A model generated the notes under the pieces. The model did not search any database, was not told where the DNA came from, and saw only the letters and a list, made by a program, of their open reading frames with translations. Shown one piece after another: positions 8,839 through 19,068 of a DNA stretch of 64,000 nucleotides; positions within the stretch are counted from its first letter, which is position 1, and every line of letters begins with the position of its first letter. The translations under genes were made by a program, and so were the position numbers. This stretch comes from Nemertoderma westbladi (Eukaryota > Xenacoelomorpha > Nemertodermatida > Nemertodermatidae), in the NCBI GenBank assembly GCA_032718475.1, contig JAUCBJ010007926.1:92761-156760 (forward strand), given 5' to 3'.

Positions 8839-10400
8839 CCCTATTAGTACCGGGCTATAAAATGCTGTACAAATACCGGGGGGGGGGGGGGGGGGGGTCA
8901 TATTGACCCCTCCCTCTAAAATCTACAAATATTAACGAAAACGTCTGATTTTTTGTTTGTACGTAGGTATCACTAGTCTGGATCCGACCGAAAAAAAAAA
9001 TTTTCGAAAAAATGTACTGGGGAGGTAATATTGCAGCACCAAAATTACAAGTAGTGCACAATTTTCACAAAATTTGAAAGTTACATTTTTCGGCTAACTG
9101 TTTTATAATACAGGTTTTCTGGAGCGCAAAATACATTGGAAAATATTAAAAATGATAAGATTACCATAAATGGCTGTTTAGTCCTCTATGCGTAGGAAAA
9201 AAATGAAAAAAACAAGTAACCAGCACTTTTCAGTTAGAACACAAAATTTTCAATTCACTTATACGATGCTATAAATGCACATTTTCAGGTTTTCTTGGGC
9301 GCTGATTCTAATGGAATACATTTCAAATATGCCAGATCATTGCTACTTGTATTTTTAGGCGTAATTTGGCAAATTTTGGTGCTAGCACTAAATTTCGTAC
9401 CCATAACCAAAAAGTACAAGTTTGCGATGTCCAGTGCTTTTTTTATTGATTCCATCGGATTTAGGACCCTCAAAAACCCGCATAACGCAAGAAACAAGAT
9501 GATACTATCTACTGATCAATTTACTCATTTTCCAAAATTTGGTGCTGGCACGACAATTTTCACCCACTGGCGAAAAATACAAGTTTGAAAACTCTTATGA
9601 AATTTTTACTAATTCCATTAAATTCAGAACCCTAACAAACCCGTATAACGCAAGAAACAAGATGACACAATCAATTGATATATATGATGGTTTTCAAAAT
9701 TTGGTGCTAGCACCACATTTTGCACCCACTTCCGAAAAATACAAGTTTGAGATGTCTAGTTCGATAATTATATATTCCATTGAATTCAGAACAGCCATAA
9801 ACCTCTAAAATGCAAGAAATAAATTGTCACAAGCAATTTATATATTGAATGGATTTTCAAAATTTCGTGCTAGCACCAAAATTTGCACACAGCACCGAAA
9901 AATACAAGTTTGATACGCTTGGTGCAACTCGTATATATTTCATCGAAACCAGAACCCCAAAAAACCCAATTGCGTAAAAAACAAGTTTCAAACAATCAAT
10001 TTACAAAATTGACATATTTCAAAATTTGGTGCTGGCACCAAAATTTGGCACCCGCGAAAAGAACAAGTTTGAAATTTCTAAAACAATTTATATGAATTCC
10101 ATCGAATTGCTAACACCAAAAAACCGGTGTAAATCAAAAATAGAGATGTTACAATTAATATTTAATGAAATGTAATTTTCAAAAAACGTCTCAAAAAAAG
10201 TGCCAAAAGTAGGGTTAAAAAATGGTGCTATAACTCGAAAACTACCCAATATTTTTGAAAACGGTTTTCACTACTAGGAACACAATAGATTTGTAGGAAA
10301 AGTCATAAAATTTCAGATTCCAAACTGCGTTTGTTTTAGAATTATAATAAAAAAACCACGGGGGGGGGTCATATTGACCCCCCCCCCGGGTTTAATAGGG
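8839..10400. mobile_element. piggyBac-like non-autonomous element, copy 1
   Basis: The 1562-bp element is bounded by TTAA on both sides (8835-8838 and 10401-10404), with termini CCCTATTAGTACCGGG and CCCGGGTTTAATAGGG, as in piggyBac-type transposons. There is no transposase ORF; the interior is AT-rich with recurring LKFGAGT-like nonsense repeats (TTTGGTGCTGGCACC blocks). Both ends carry a subterminal palindrome of G-run, TCATATTGA, C-run. It is about 95% identical by eye to 59683-61236. Its left flank is LINE A and its right flank is BEL pol, so the two sides do not come from one target site. Confidence 0.85.
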
Positions 10401-10404
10401 TTAA

Positions 10405-10616
10405 GAAAGTATATAAGTTAAAGGACGAGTGGGATACAGAGGTCCCGGAAGAAATCAGCAAGCAGTGTAGTAAGTGGACGGGGAGTTTAGAACAGATGGG
10501 GACATACAGCATGCCACGCGTGTATTTCCCGGATGGGGACATGACGGATTTGGATCTACACGTGTTATCCGATGCATCATTAGAAGCATACGGAGCGGCA
10601 CTCTACCTAGTACAAT
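10405..10616 (+). pseudogene. pol: BEL/Pao element 2, RNase H region 5' piece
   Basis: The frame reads ...WDTEVPEEISKQCSKWTGSLEQ..., then PRVYFPDGDMTDLDLHVLSDASLEAYGAALYLVQ, the pre-RNase H tether and first RNase H aspartate block (SDAS) of Pao polymerases. LINE A interrupts it immediately after ALYLVQ. The gene resumes at 14332 across a duplicated 20-bp target site. The upstream part of pol is missing; the piggyBac-like element occupies that junction. Confidence 0.85.
10597..10616 (+). repeat. Target-site duplication, left copy, of LINE A
   Basis: GGCACTCTACCTAGTACAAT here matches 14332-14351 with one difference, flanking the LINE A insertion in BEL pol. Confidence 0.85.
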
Positions 10617-10668
10617 ACTACTACTACTACTACTACTAGGATCGGCATGCTGCATTGCAGCTGCATTT

Positions 10669-11613
10669 TTAAGAATGCTGTGCCGGCTTGTCAACAAAAT
10701 TGCACAAGATGCGTCTCAAGAAAGTCATGGGCTGTACACCATGCTTATTCACTCCATGAGGCTGCCAAAGTACAAGATTATGCACTGGCTGGTCCTCACA
10801 GCGAAAGCAATGTCCTGCAAAGCTGAGGCGATTTTGTTCTAGTGTCAAGCTTGGGGGAACCAATGAGACACCTCCAATGTTATATAGTGTCTGGTTGGAG
10901 ATGTGTGCATTGTACTTGACACAATGAACCCGGTGTAGCATTCTTGTGAATGTGCCATCCAGAGATTTGGTGTCCTCAGCAGTTAGAGCCCAGCATGGAC
11001 TCCCGTAGAGGAGTACTGGAACTACTGCTGCTCTAAATAATCGGACCTTAAGTTTCCGATTAATTCTCGGTGACTTCCAAATCCTGGAAAGCCTATTCAA
11101 GGCTGCCCATGCCTTTCCCTTACGTATTCGAAGGTCCTCACCTGACTTCCGGATCCATGATACCAGGTAACAGAAGTCGTCCACATGCTCAAGCATACCA
11201 TCCTTTGAGCTTATGCTCATCCGATCAGAGACTTGCTGAGGACTTTCAAAGTTAACTGTCAAAATTTTGGTCTTTCTTGAGTTAATAAAAAGACCTAAAC
11301 TAGAAGCAGCATGTTCTAATGAGCTGAGGAGCCGTTGGGCTCCCTCTAGTGATTCTGAGAGTACTCCTAAGTCATCAGCAAAGTCTAGATCAGTTAGGTA
11401 CTTGGCAGGATTTCCTCGACTTCTGGAGCCAGTAGGTGGAGTTATCATCACCCCATCATCATTATGATGGTCTAAGGACATGCGTGCGTAGAACATAGTC
11501 AACCACAATAATGAACAAGAATGGTGCAAGTGTGTCTCCTTGGAGGACGCCCCATAACACTTCAAATGGTTCTGTGTCACCGTCAACAGTAGACACAAAT
11601 GTTGTCGAACCAT
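10669..11613 (-). pseudogene. LINE A reverse transcriptase catalytic end and C-terminal domain
   Basis: The frame contains TDLDFADDLGVLSES, the catalytic FADD motif of RT, followed by the thumb-like segment (SRKTKILTVNF) and a C-terminal region with LLYGSPCWALT and the LSFAGHCFR motif typical of RTE-like elements. The N-terminal part of this frame (to about 11510) is out of register with the ORF 11462-11989, so a frameshift separates palm motifs A-B from motif C. Near the 3' end a deletion removes the residues between FLRRIL and NFVDKPAQHS that copy 3 retains. Confidence 0.8.
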
Positions 11614-11989
11614 CGTATACTGATCTTATTGCTGCAATAATTTCATCAGGAATCCCATATAATGAAAGTATGCTGAACATACGAGAGCGAGAGACTGAAT
11701 CAAAGGCCTTGAAGAAGTCAACAAAGATAACAGCCAGATGCCTGTCTTTCTTTTTTGATAATTCTTCAATTATCCTTCTAAGTGCCAAAATGGGCTCCAT
11801 GGTACCACGACCTTTACGGAACCCATTCTGATTTCCACGGAGCAGTCTCTCAATGGGATCCCTGATGCGATTTAATAGAATCCTATTGTATAGCTTTGCA
11901 GCAATCGAGATCAATGAGATTCCCCGAAAAGAACCATAGAGTGTTAGGTTGCCCTTCTTGGGAACTGGCACCAACTTATTTGTTTTCAT
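11462..11989 (-). pseudogene. LINE A reverse transcriptase palm region
   Basis: The frame includes GSFRGISLISIAAKLYNRIL, NQNGFRKGRGTMEPILALR, the motif A block AVIFVDFFKAFDSVSR and the motif B block GVLQGDTLAPFLF. This is the core of the polymerase for target-primed reverse transcription. Frame breaks near 11990 and 11510 separate it from neighbouring coding segments. Confidence 0.85.
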
Positions 11990-11992
11990 TTC

Positions 11993-12529
11993 TTATGGGA
12001 CTCTTGTTGTTCGGTAGATGTCTACTATGATGGGATAGATGAGCTTTAAACACTCAGGTATTTTAAAGACCTCAGGGGGAACACCATCTACTCCACTGGC
12101 ATGATTGGTCTTAATGCTCTTTGCAGCAGCCTTCACTTCTGCAAAGGAGATATCGCCAATGGGAATATCTGGGAGTACAGACTCAGACACTTTTACTTCT
12201 ATAAAGTTATCAGGCAATACCCTGTCATTATTGAGGAGCTTTTCAAAGTGGGCTTTCCAACCATGGAGGCGATCGGCTGGTGGTGATTCAGCCTTAACCT
12301 TGGTGGTTGGTTGGCTTTTCCGCCCAGTAAGCAAGTTGATCGATTTCCATGCCTGGGATGATTGCCTGCTGTCGTCAGCATCATTGATGGCATCAACCTG
12401 TTGGTTTATTAGCTCCTGTAGATTAACAGAGTACTGCCTGTTCAGGGACCTAGATGCAGCCTTAACTGCATTCTTGGCCGCTGTAGTCTGTTTGAGTCGG
12501 GACTCTTTCTGCGCCTTATGAAGGTCATT
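11993..12529 (-). pseudogene. LINE A linker between endonuclease and RT
   Basis: Partly open sequence (longest frame 11993-12334) encodes LTGRKSQPTTKVKAESPPADRLHGWKAHF-like residues, the helical linker joining endonuclease and RT in RTE-like elements. Homology with copies 1 and 3 continues through it. Several frame changes are visible, including an extra GGT triplet relative to copy 1 near 12280. Confidence 0.65.
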
Positions 12530-13696
12530 TCAGCACTTCTGAATTTTGTTGTCAGTCCAGGGGGCCCTTTTCCTGTTTCGAGGGAATACAGGAACTGTTT
12601 CTGCAGCTGCTAACTTAACTGCTTCTGTAAAAGCAGTATAGCCCTCACAGTGATCTGCCGCCTCAGAGGCAAGAGCCTCATACCTGTTGCTCAGCTGTAG
12701 TGTGAAGCTGGATCTCACACTTGGCTGTTGCAACAGAGAGGACCAGTCATGTCGCGGCAAGGCAGATTTAGTTGTTCTGCTAGCACGCAGACTAAGTCTT
12801 ACCTTGGCCACAATAAGGCGGTGATCACTGGAGAAGGGTCGAAGTGTAAATGTATTACAGTCTTGTATAGAGCTCCTGTATTTCCTACGAAACAGAATAT
12901 GGTCTATCTGGGACTTGTGACCACTGGGTCCACTATGAGTCCATATCTTTCCAGTTCGCTTCTTGAACTGGGTTCCAGCCGAAAACAATCCATTTCCAGA
13001 GATAAAATCCTGAAGATGGACAGAATTTCGGTTAACACTATTGCTATAGACCCAGGGCGATGTAGGTGATTGATGCAGACTTGCATTAAAGTCTCCCAGG
13101 AATGTTAAGAATGCATGCTGATCCACTCCATCTGTAGCTGCTTGTAGATTGTGGTAGAAATTTTCCACCTCCTCTACAGGGGCAACACTAGTTGGAGAGT
13201 AGCACACAATCAGAACCACCTTAGGAAACTTCTTAGCCAGTCTTCCAGAACATGAGAAGTGGCAATGGATGATGCGGTTAGAGATTTGGTCTATTTTGTC
13301 CAATGCTGCATGTGCAGTTGGATTCATCAATAGACCAATTCCACCATTGCCACTATCATCTGCTGACGCGAGGGCGAGTCGCCAACCGCCCCCCATGTCC
13401 TTAATCAGAACCTCATCAGTCTGTCCAGTCTGCATTCGGTGCTCTTGAACACCCACTGCGCTAAGAGAAAGCTTATCTGCCAAGGCAGTCAGCTCACCTT
13501 GTCGCATTGGGGACCCGAGTGTTAGGGTGTTTACTGAGGCTAGTCTAGTGACTTGCCTCAGATTCACCAGTGGCTTTGTTGGTCGGGGTGGAACATGAGA
13601 GTAGCCTCCAACTCCAGAATCCCTCTCCCCATCACAATCTGGCCTCCCTGGTGACCCAGGGTTTGGGCCAGAAAGGTCATCAGGAAAGGGACTCAA
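12530..13696 (-). CDS. LINE A apurinic-type endonuclease domain
   Basis: About 388 codons. The endonuclease motifs are in order: LSAVGVQEHR (catalytic Glu), GNGGIGLLMN, TFLGDFNAS, SQIDHILFRR and PFSSDHRLIVAKV (terminal Asp-His pair). This enzyme nicks the target DNA to prime reverse transcription. The N-terminal 50 residues are Pro/Gly-rich with no assigned function. The frame ends at a TGA after KC (position 12530), where homology to the linker continues. It resembles the endonuclease-RT family often annotated in animals as craniofacial development protein 2-like. Confidence 0.85.
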   Translation of the reverse strand: MSPFPDDLSGPNPGSPGRPDCDGERDSGVGGYSHVPPRPTKPLVNLRQVTRLASVNTLTLGSPMRQGELTALADKLSLSAVGVQEHRMQTGQTDEVLIKDMGGGWRLALASADDSGNGGIGLLMNPTAHAALDKIDQISNRIIHCHFSCSGRLAKKFPKVVLIVCYSPTSVAPVEEVENFYHNLQAATDGVDQHAFLTFLGDFNASLHQSPTSPWVYSNSVNRNSVHLQDFISGNGLFSAGTQFKKRTGKIWTHSGPSGHKSQIDHILFRRKYRSSIQDCNTFTLRPFSSDHRLIVAKVRLSLRASRTTKSALPRHDWSSLLQQPSVRSSFTLQLSNRYEALASEAADHCEGYTAFTEAVKLAAAETVPVFPRNRKRAPWTDNKIQKC

Positions 13697-14331
13697 AGAA
13701 TTGTTGGCTGCTCTCTCTCCAGTAGGGGGTGAGACAGGCAGCCGGTCAGGAGATAACTAACACCTGTGAGGCCGATTGTGTCTGGTAATTCCACTGGCCT
13801 CTAGTGGCCGGACCTCCGCATTACTAATATAATCCATAGTGGGGGTTGGGGGGTGCTTTTTTGCCGAGTCAGCTCTCGGGGCAAATACCACACCCTGGTT
13901 TGCCATTCCACAGGGTGGGTGTCGCAGTGGAGTCAGATATGAGGCCCATCACCCATATCTACTCTGGCGCATATGACCCACCATTGGCTGTTGCAGCTCA
14001 TCTGCTGGGTCATGCCCTATACCCCTGCTGCCAGGTGCAGGTCGCAGTGAAGTGCATTCAGAGTGGACATGAGAACACTCTACTCCTGACCAGCCATTGG
14101 TAGATCACCATCTGCCTGGTCAGGCCATATACCCCTGCAGCCAAGTATATGGGTCCTTAATCCAGGACCAAGGGCATCCTTATCCCAGAACGAAGGGGGT
14201 CCTAGTTACAGGACCAGATTTGCCCTAGTAAGAGGGTCTATGCAGCTACAGGTGGCACCTCCTTTATGCTGCATGGAGGTGGCAAGTTTTCTTGATCAAT
14301 GACCTAGAATACCTGACCTGACATTATACCT
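13697..14331 (-). mobile_element. LINE A 5' untranslated region
   Basis: This is the 5' part of LINE A. It includes the 14157-14247 stretch that recurs inverted at 1726-1811. Two diverged internal direct repeats (CCATTGGCTGTTGCAGC / CCATTGGTAGATCACC with flanking GTCAGGCCATATACCCC and GTCATGCCCTATACCCC) lie at about 13900-14150, suggesting a tandemly built promoter region. No coding capacity is evident. Confidence 0.6.
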
Positions 14332-14351
14332 GGCACTCTACCTTGTACAAT
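14332..14351 (+). repeat. Target-site duplication, right copy, of LINE A
   Basis: This matches 10597-10616 with one mismatch and marks where BEL element 2 pol resumes. Confidence 0.85.
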
Positions 14352-16390
14352 GAGAGGGGGCTCATAAGCCCAGACTTGCATTCAGCAAAGCAAAGTCGAC
14401 ACCGCCAGATTCAGCTTCGGTTCCGAAACTCGAGTTGACAGCTGCGAGGTTAGGAGTAAGGGCCACAACCTACTTGATGGACACCATTCCCAACATAGTG
14501 GAAACACACTACTGGACAGACTCCATGGTAGTGCTTGGTTGGCTACACAATGAGAAGATGAGATACCCTATATTCGTCGCAAATAGGGTGGACAAAATAA
14601 GGGCGACGACAGACTTGGAGAGGTGGCACTACTGCCCAACGGACGAGAACCCAGTGGACTTGTTATCAAGGGGCGTGGCATGCCACACTTTCTTAAAGGA
14701 TGAAGTATTGTGGCAGCACAGGCCACAATTCCTGAACGATAAGACAGCCTGGACACCGATGAAGAAGGTGGACCCGGGCTCAGAGGAAGTAACACTAGAG
14801 GAAGGGGCAGGAGACTCAGAAGGTGAAGAGATATATAGTCAGATGGTGAGGGAGATCAGGGAGGTACAACCAAAGTCAGAAGAACCATGCGATAGCCCGA
14901 CGGATAAACTCCTCAGCTACAGCTCAAGTTGGTACAAGACCAAGAAGTTGGTGGCGTACTGGAGAGCCTTCGGGGATTTCCTCAAGGAAATTGGCAAGGA
15001 CGCCAAGAGGAAACCAAACATCGATCTGGAGGGAGCGGCCAAGGCCTTGATCTGTTACGAACAGAGAAAGAACTACGGCGACGAAGTGGAGCGCATCGGT
15101 AAACAACAACATCTTCGTCGGGACAGCGAGCTCATCACACTGTTGCCACAACTCAACGACGATGGGATCTTAGTAATGAACTCCAGAGTGCTAAATAACA
15201 ACAGCCTCATTATTCCACCGAAACCCATCATCATCCCAAATAGATCGCCGATAGTCCACCAGATCATTTGGGACTCCCACAAGTCGATATTGCACGGGGG
15301 CACCAACCGGACCCTCACGGAGATACGGAGAACCTTCTGGATCACACAACTAAGAAAGAAGGTGAAGGCGGTAGTGGGGCAGTGCCAGACCTGCCGACAG
15401 ACGAGGAAGGAGCGGGCCATACAGGAGATAGCGCCATTACCAGCCAGAAGGGTGAGACAGCACGACCCGCCATTCACGCACTGTGGTGTAAATATGTTCG
15501 GGTCGATAAAGATCAGGGTGATGCAGCACACGGAGAAGCGCTATGGCATTATCTTCGTATGTAACCACACGTGGGCGGTAGGAATAGAACTCGCCAAAGA
15601 CGCAACCGCATCGGCATTCATCAATGCCCTAGAGAGGTTCAGAGACCGCAAAGGTGGGACGATCGCAGTAATATACTCCGCTAATGGAACCAACTTTGTG
15701 GGGGCGGAGAACGAGCTGGCAGAGGCCTTGGACATCCTGGAAGGGGAGGAAGTCAGGGCAGCCATGAGAAGACGACAGGTGAAGTGGGAGAGGAGGACGC
15801 CGTATGCCCCGCATACTTTAGAATGCGTCGAGAGACTCGTGGGTAGTTCCAAGCGTCTGGTGACGAAGTTGATGAACACCCACATGGTGACAGAAGATGT
15901 GCTAAGGACGGTGCTAGCTAAATGCGAGGGTATCATTAATAGCAGACCGCTATACCCAGAAAATGATGACCCAGAGTCATTAGATTTGCTGACACCCAGT
16001 CACTTTCTAATGGAGAGGCCAGCGACCATCAACATGCGGGGTGTAGACCCAGACGATATACACTCCCGACAGAGTTGGAAAGTCGCTAAGGCAATAAGCG
16101 CGGAATACTGGAGGAGGTGGGTCGAGGAATATCTACCCACACTTCATAGGAGGAGCAAGTGGAGAAATACCACTAGGGAGTTAAAGAAGGGTGATTTGGT
16201 GATCGGACACACGGACGACACCATCATCAACAATCAATGGAGATTGGCAAGAGTAGTGGACACTTACTCCGATGAGGACGGAAGAGTCCGATCGGTGGAA
16301 GTGCGGATAGGTGGTAAGATAGGAGCGATAGATAGGAAGACCTACAGGAGGGCTGTAGGAAAGTGCTGCCTGCTAGAAGGGGCACCGTAG
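14351..16390 (+). pseudogene. pol: BEL/Pao element 2 RNase H and integrase, catalytic residues altered
   Basis: The continuous frame from 14435 gives 651 residues; homology begins at 14354 after an in-frame TGA (14351-14353). RNase H residues are visible (YWTDSMVVLGWL near 29). The integrase has an HHCC zinc finger (H282, H287, C317, C320). Its catalytic core reads GVNMFG, YSANGTNF and ECVERLV, where element 3 has GVD, YSDKGTNF and SWERLV. Thus two of the three DDE acidic residues are replaced (N353, A416) and only E466 remains. Spacing (62 and 49 residues between them) matches element 3. The enzyme should be inactive although the frame is still long and open. Confidence 0.85.
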
Positions 16391-16706
16391 AGTTTAGTCG
16401 TCCAAGTATTGGACTGAGGGGGGTGGAATTGAGGGCGAGACGCCCTTCCCACACAATATATAAAAAATAATAAAAATAATAAAATAAATAAAATAATAGA
16501 AAGAAAGTAAAAGAGGAGAAAGTCAGAAAGTGATAGTAGTAGGTAGTATGTAGCACTAAGTAGTAGATAGAAAGTTAGCAGAAGTTAGTCGTAGTTAGAA
16601 AGTTAGTAGTAGATAGAAAGTTAGCAGAAGTTAGTTGTAGTTAGAAAGTTAGTAGTAATTGGAAAGCTAGCGAAAGTTAGAAATACTTAGAAAGTTGATA
16701 GAAGTT
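16391..16706. repeat. 3' untranslated AGTTAG-rich region of element 2
   Basis: After the pol stop the sequence turns purine-rich, first with AATAA-type repeats (16460-16500), then with degenerate repeats of GAAAGTTAG(Y)AGAAGTTAG. A candidate polypurine run (TGAGGGGGGTGG) lies at 16416-16427. No gene is seen. Confidence 0.6.
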
Positions 16707-16928
16707 AGTACCGGGAGAGGTAGAAGTTAGAGATCAGGGAGTGTGGTATAGAGACATACCACGGGAGTAAGAGGGTACATAGTACCGGGAGAGGTAGAAG
16801 TTAGAGATCAGGGAGTGTGGTATAGAGACATACCGCGGGAGTAAGAGGGTACATAGTACTGGGAGAGGTAGAAGTTAGAGATCAGGGAGTGTGGTATAGA
16901 GACATACCACGGGAGTAAGAGGGTACAT
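16707..16928. repeat. Three tandem 74-bp repeats, each with a hairpin
   Basis: Units start at about 16707, 16781 and 16855. Each contains GTGGTATAGAGACATACCAC or a one-base variant, a 7-bp stem with a 6-base loop. The array lies between BEL integrase and the family B gene fragment. Confidence 0.85.
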
Positions 16929-17152
16929 AGTACCAAGAGAGTAGTAGGAGGGTACATAGTACCGCTAGAGAGTTAGTAGAGTTGGAGACTTAGTAGTTAG
17001 TAGAGTTTTAGAGAGTTAATAGAGTTAATAGTAAGAGAGTAGCATGGTAAGTAGTAAGTAAGAAGTAAGTAGAGATGTAGGTACAAATATAATAGCACAG
17101 AATAGGGGCAAATGCGGACAAAACAAAATCAAAATTAAAATTAGGAATATCA
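16929..17152. other. Purine-rich spacer
   Basis: This is AG/AT-rich degenerate sequence (AGTAG, AGTTAATAG runs) with no coding signal. It ends where homology to the family B gene begins. Confidence 0.5.
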
Positions 17153-17317
17153 GGACCACCCCCAAACTACAGAAGAGCCTTCAAGGTGGCCTTCGGAGGT
17201 CTGGTAGACCACCCGGGGCTGGAGGACGAGTCGGTGTACTACAACAACCGGCATCTAGTAGACAGGGAGGTGGATACACCATATCAGAGGTGGGAGAAGT
17301 TGGAAGTTGTACCGTAG
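17153..17317 (+). pseudogene. Family B large-protein fragment downstream of BEL integrase
   Basis: Fifty-four codons encode PNYRRAFKVAFGGLVDH and YYNNRHLVDREVDTPY, closely matching LNHRRAFKVALEGLVDH and YYNTRHLVDREVDTPY of the family B protein at 28070-28778. A TAG ends it. It lies in the same orientation as element 2 pol and before its 3' LTR, so the novel gene is placed inside a BEL/Pao element here too. Confidence 0.8.
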
Positions 17318-17841
17318 TCAAGCACAACCCTTTTCCAATTAGCTACTGGGACTGGGGATTAATTGACTAGGGCGACAGGACGGGACTTAGACGGCTCCCA
17401 CTAACATGATGCACACATGTGTGGGGCCCAATAAGTGTGTGAGGAATGAAAGTAAGGATGAGAATCGGGGGGAGAATGGAGAGGAGGTTTGACAGGATAA
17501 GGGAAAGTAAAAGGAGTGCGAGTCGGGTGTGGGAAACGAGTAAGATAGAGTAGAGTTGAGTTGGAGTGGAGATGAAGTGAACTTAGAGTGAGAGGAGTTT
17601 TTAAAATTGTGTGAGGAGTCCACAATTGTCTCGACCCGAGACGCCAGATGTCTTGGTGCAACATAGGTGAAGTTGCACCAAGAGTGGGTAGCATTATCAT
17701 ACCCATAGGGAGCAGCCTGGAAAGCCGACTCCAAGTAAGAGAACTCCACCCCACAACCGATAATAGACCAGGTTCCAGCGGAATTGAAGCGCACTCCAAG
17801 GTGATGCTATCTTCTCACCGGGAAGATTGCATGGGGGGGAG
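17318..17841. other. Spacer before 3' LTR, with hairpin and polypurine tract
   Basis: No gene is recognised. A strong inverted repeat, CTTGGTGCAAC (17652-17662) and GTTGCACCAAG (17672-17682), is present. ATGGGGGGGAG at 17831-17841 lies directly before the LTR and is a good polypurine primer site for plus-strand synthesis. Confidence 0.6.
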
Positions 17842-18425
17842 TGTGAGCGGATTCAATTCCGCCCCACCGACGCCATAAAGTTGGGAAGTGGCGTTTTAAG
17901 CAATATTGGGGAGTACGAGGTTGATTACAATCAACCTCGTATCACCCCCAATAACGGGCACAACATACGGCCCCAAAGAGCCACACAAAGGAGGTTAGGG
18001 GTCAAACCTCTTGGGAGAGGGAAAGTAACAGTAGCGGGGGGGAAGCACTCCCACAGAGGCGAGAGGCGTGAAGTGGGCTAACAGCCAATGAGAGCAGGGG
18101 GGAGAGTATCCACTGGACGAAGGCCGTAGTAATGTACTAATTATATACATATATATTGTCCTGCTACCGGTCAGTTGTTCAGTTTACTCAGTCATTAATT
18201 GTGCAGTTAGGTGACATTTTCGTACCGTCTCCGCCGTCACCACCACTACCGGTACAACGTTATTATATCTTATTCATTAACATTACATATATATTTCTTG
18301 CTATTATATTATATTTGGTGATTTGCATTAACAATATCAGAACAACTAACTATTATCCTTTTCATAACAACGAGCGGCGACGCGTAACGAAAACAAACTG
18401 GTCGGGATCCCCTGATCCCGTCACA
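17842..18425 (+). repeat. 3' LTR of BEL/Pao element 2
   Basis: The 584-bp unit begins TGTGAGCGGATTCAATTCCG and ends GATCCCGTCACA. It aligns with the element 5 LTR (58115-58682) in its start, GCAATATTGG, a CACCCC(A)ATAA block and the GCG(A)GCGACGCGTA block near the end. A polypurine tract precedes it, and the sequence after it does not resemble the leader seen behind the 5' LTRs of elements 1 and 5, so it is a 3' LTR. Confidence 0.8.
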
Positions 18426-18431
18426 TCGGCT

Positions 18432-18740
18432 GAATACATGTAGCACTCCATCAGGTGCTCGAATCTGTATGGTCTTTGAAGTGAGGCTCTGCTGATGGCT
18501 TCCTCCTTCATTATCGTAAAACATATAACCATTCTCTTGCAGAGATCGACTCGTCGCGTCCCAATCGTCGAGTAAATCGTCGGTAGGGTTCCAAATTCTC
18601 CCTATGGACTTTTCGTTGTCGAAACTAATAGGTTTCCCCGTCCAATTGGTCGCAATGTCAGTGTCGGTTTCGAACGTGCCGACTCCGATCCATAATCGAA
18701 TCGTTTTCACTAAATACCCTCGCAAGATGCAAGGTGCGAT
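18432..18740 (-). pseudogene. Family A large-protein fragment
   Basis: On the minus strand about 100 residues align with the central part of the family A protein: a YLVKTIRLWIGVGTF block versus YIKVWVAVATF, and MFYDNEGGSHQQSLTSKTIQ versus MFYDNEGGSHQECLTSKCIQ. The conserved GSHQ block suggests an important site in the protein. The fragment starts right beside the element 2 LTR, so the gene was broken by, or next to, that insertion. It lies in the opposite orientation to element 2. Confidence 0.8.
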
Positions 18741-19068
18741 ACCCGGTCATTCATATCTCGAGAAGTAAAAAATCTCGCTTATATCGCAAATCTCGCAAAT
18801 ATTACTAACTCTACCATCTACATACAAATGGTTGGGCTATTATTGTTTGTTAATTATTTTATATTTTTTTTATGTGTGTGAATGTTTATTGTCAGTGGTA
18901 TACCAAGACCATTTCAGTAGGATAATTAAAAAAAACTTGTATTATTTTAAGTGAAATCTGCATCAAATGTCACATGTAGAGGTAAGAATTTATTTATTGA
19001 GATAGAGATAGTTGTCACTTATTAATTAATGACTAATATTCTATATGTCAATGTATTTAATTACGCAG
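18741..19068 (+). other. Probable intron upstream of EGF exon
   Basis: AT-rich sequence with a branch-point-like GACTAAT at 19030-19036 and an acceptor TTACGCAG ending at 19068. No other gene is seen. Confidence 0.4.

Larger units (their letters stand above)
10617..14331 (-). mobile_element. LINE A copy 2, near-full-length RTE-like non-LTR retrotransposon
   Basis: The 3.7-kb minus-strand element has an APE endonuclease, reverse transcriptase and a C-terminal region, with a 3' tail of AGT repeats (10617-10637 on the plus strand as TAC/ACT repeats). Single-module organisation, length and a short tandem-repeat tail fit the RTE group. It inserted into BEL element 2 pol, creating a 20-bp target duplication. 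The coding frame is broken in several places, so it is probably inactive. Other copies are at 200-258, 1726-1811, 7905-8838 and 23485-25007. Confidence 0.88.
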
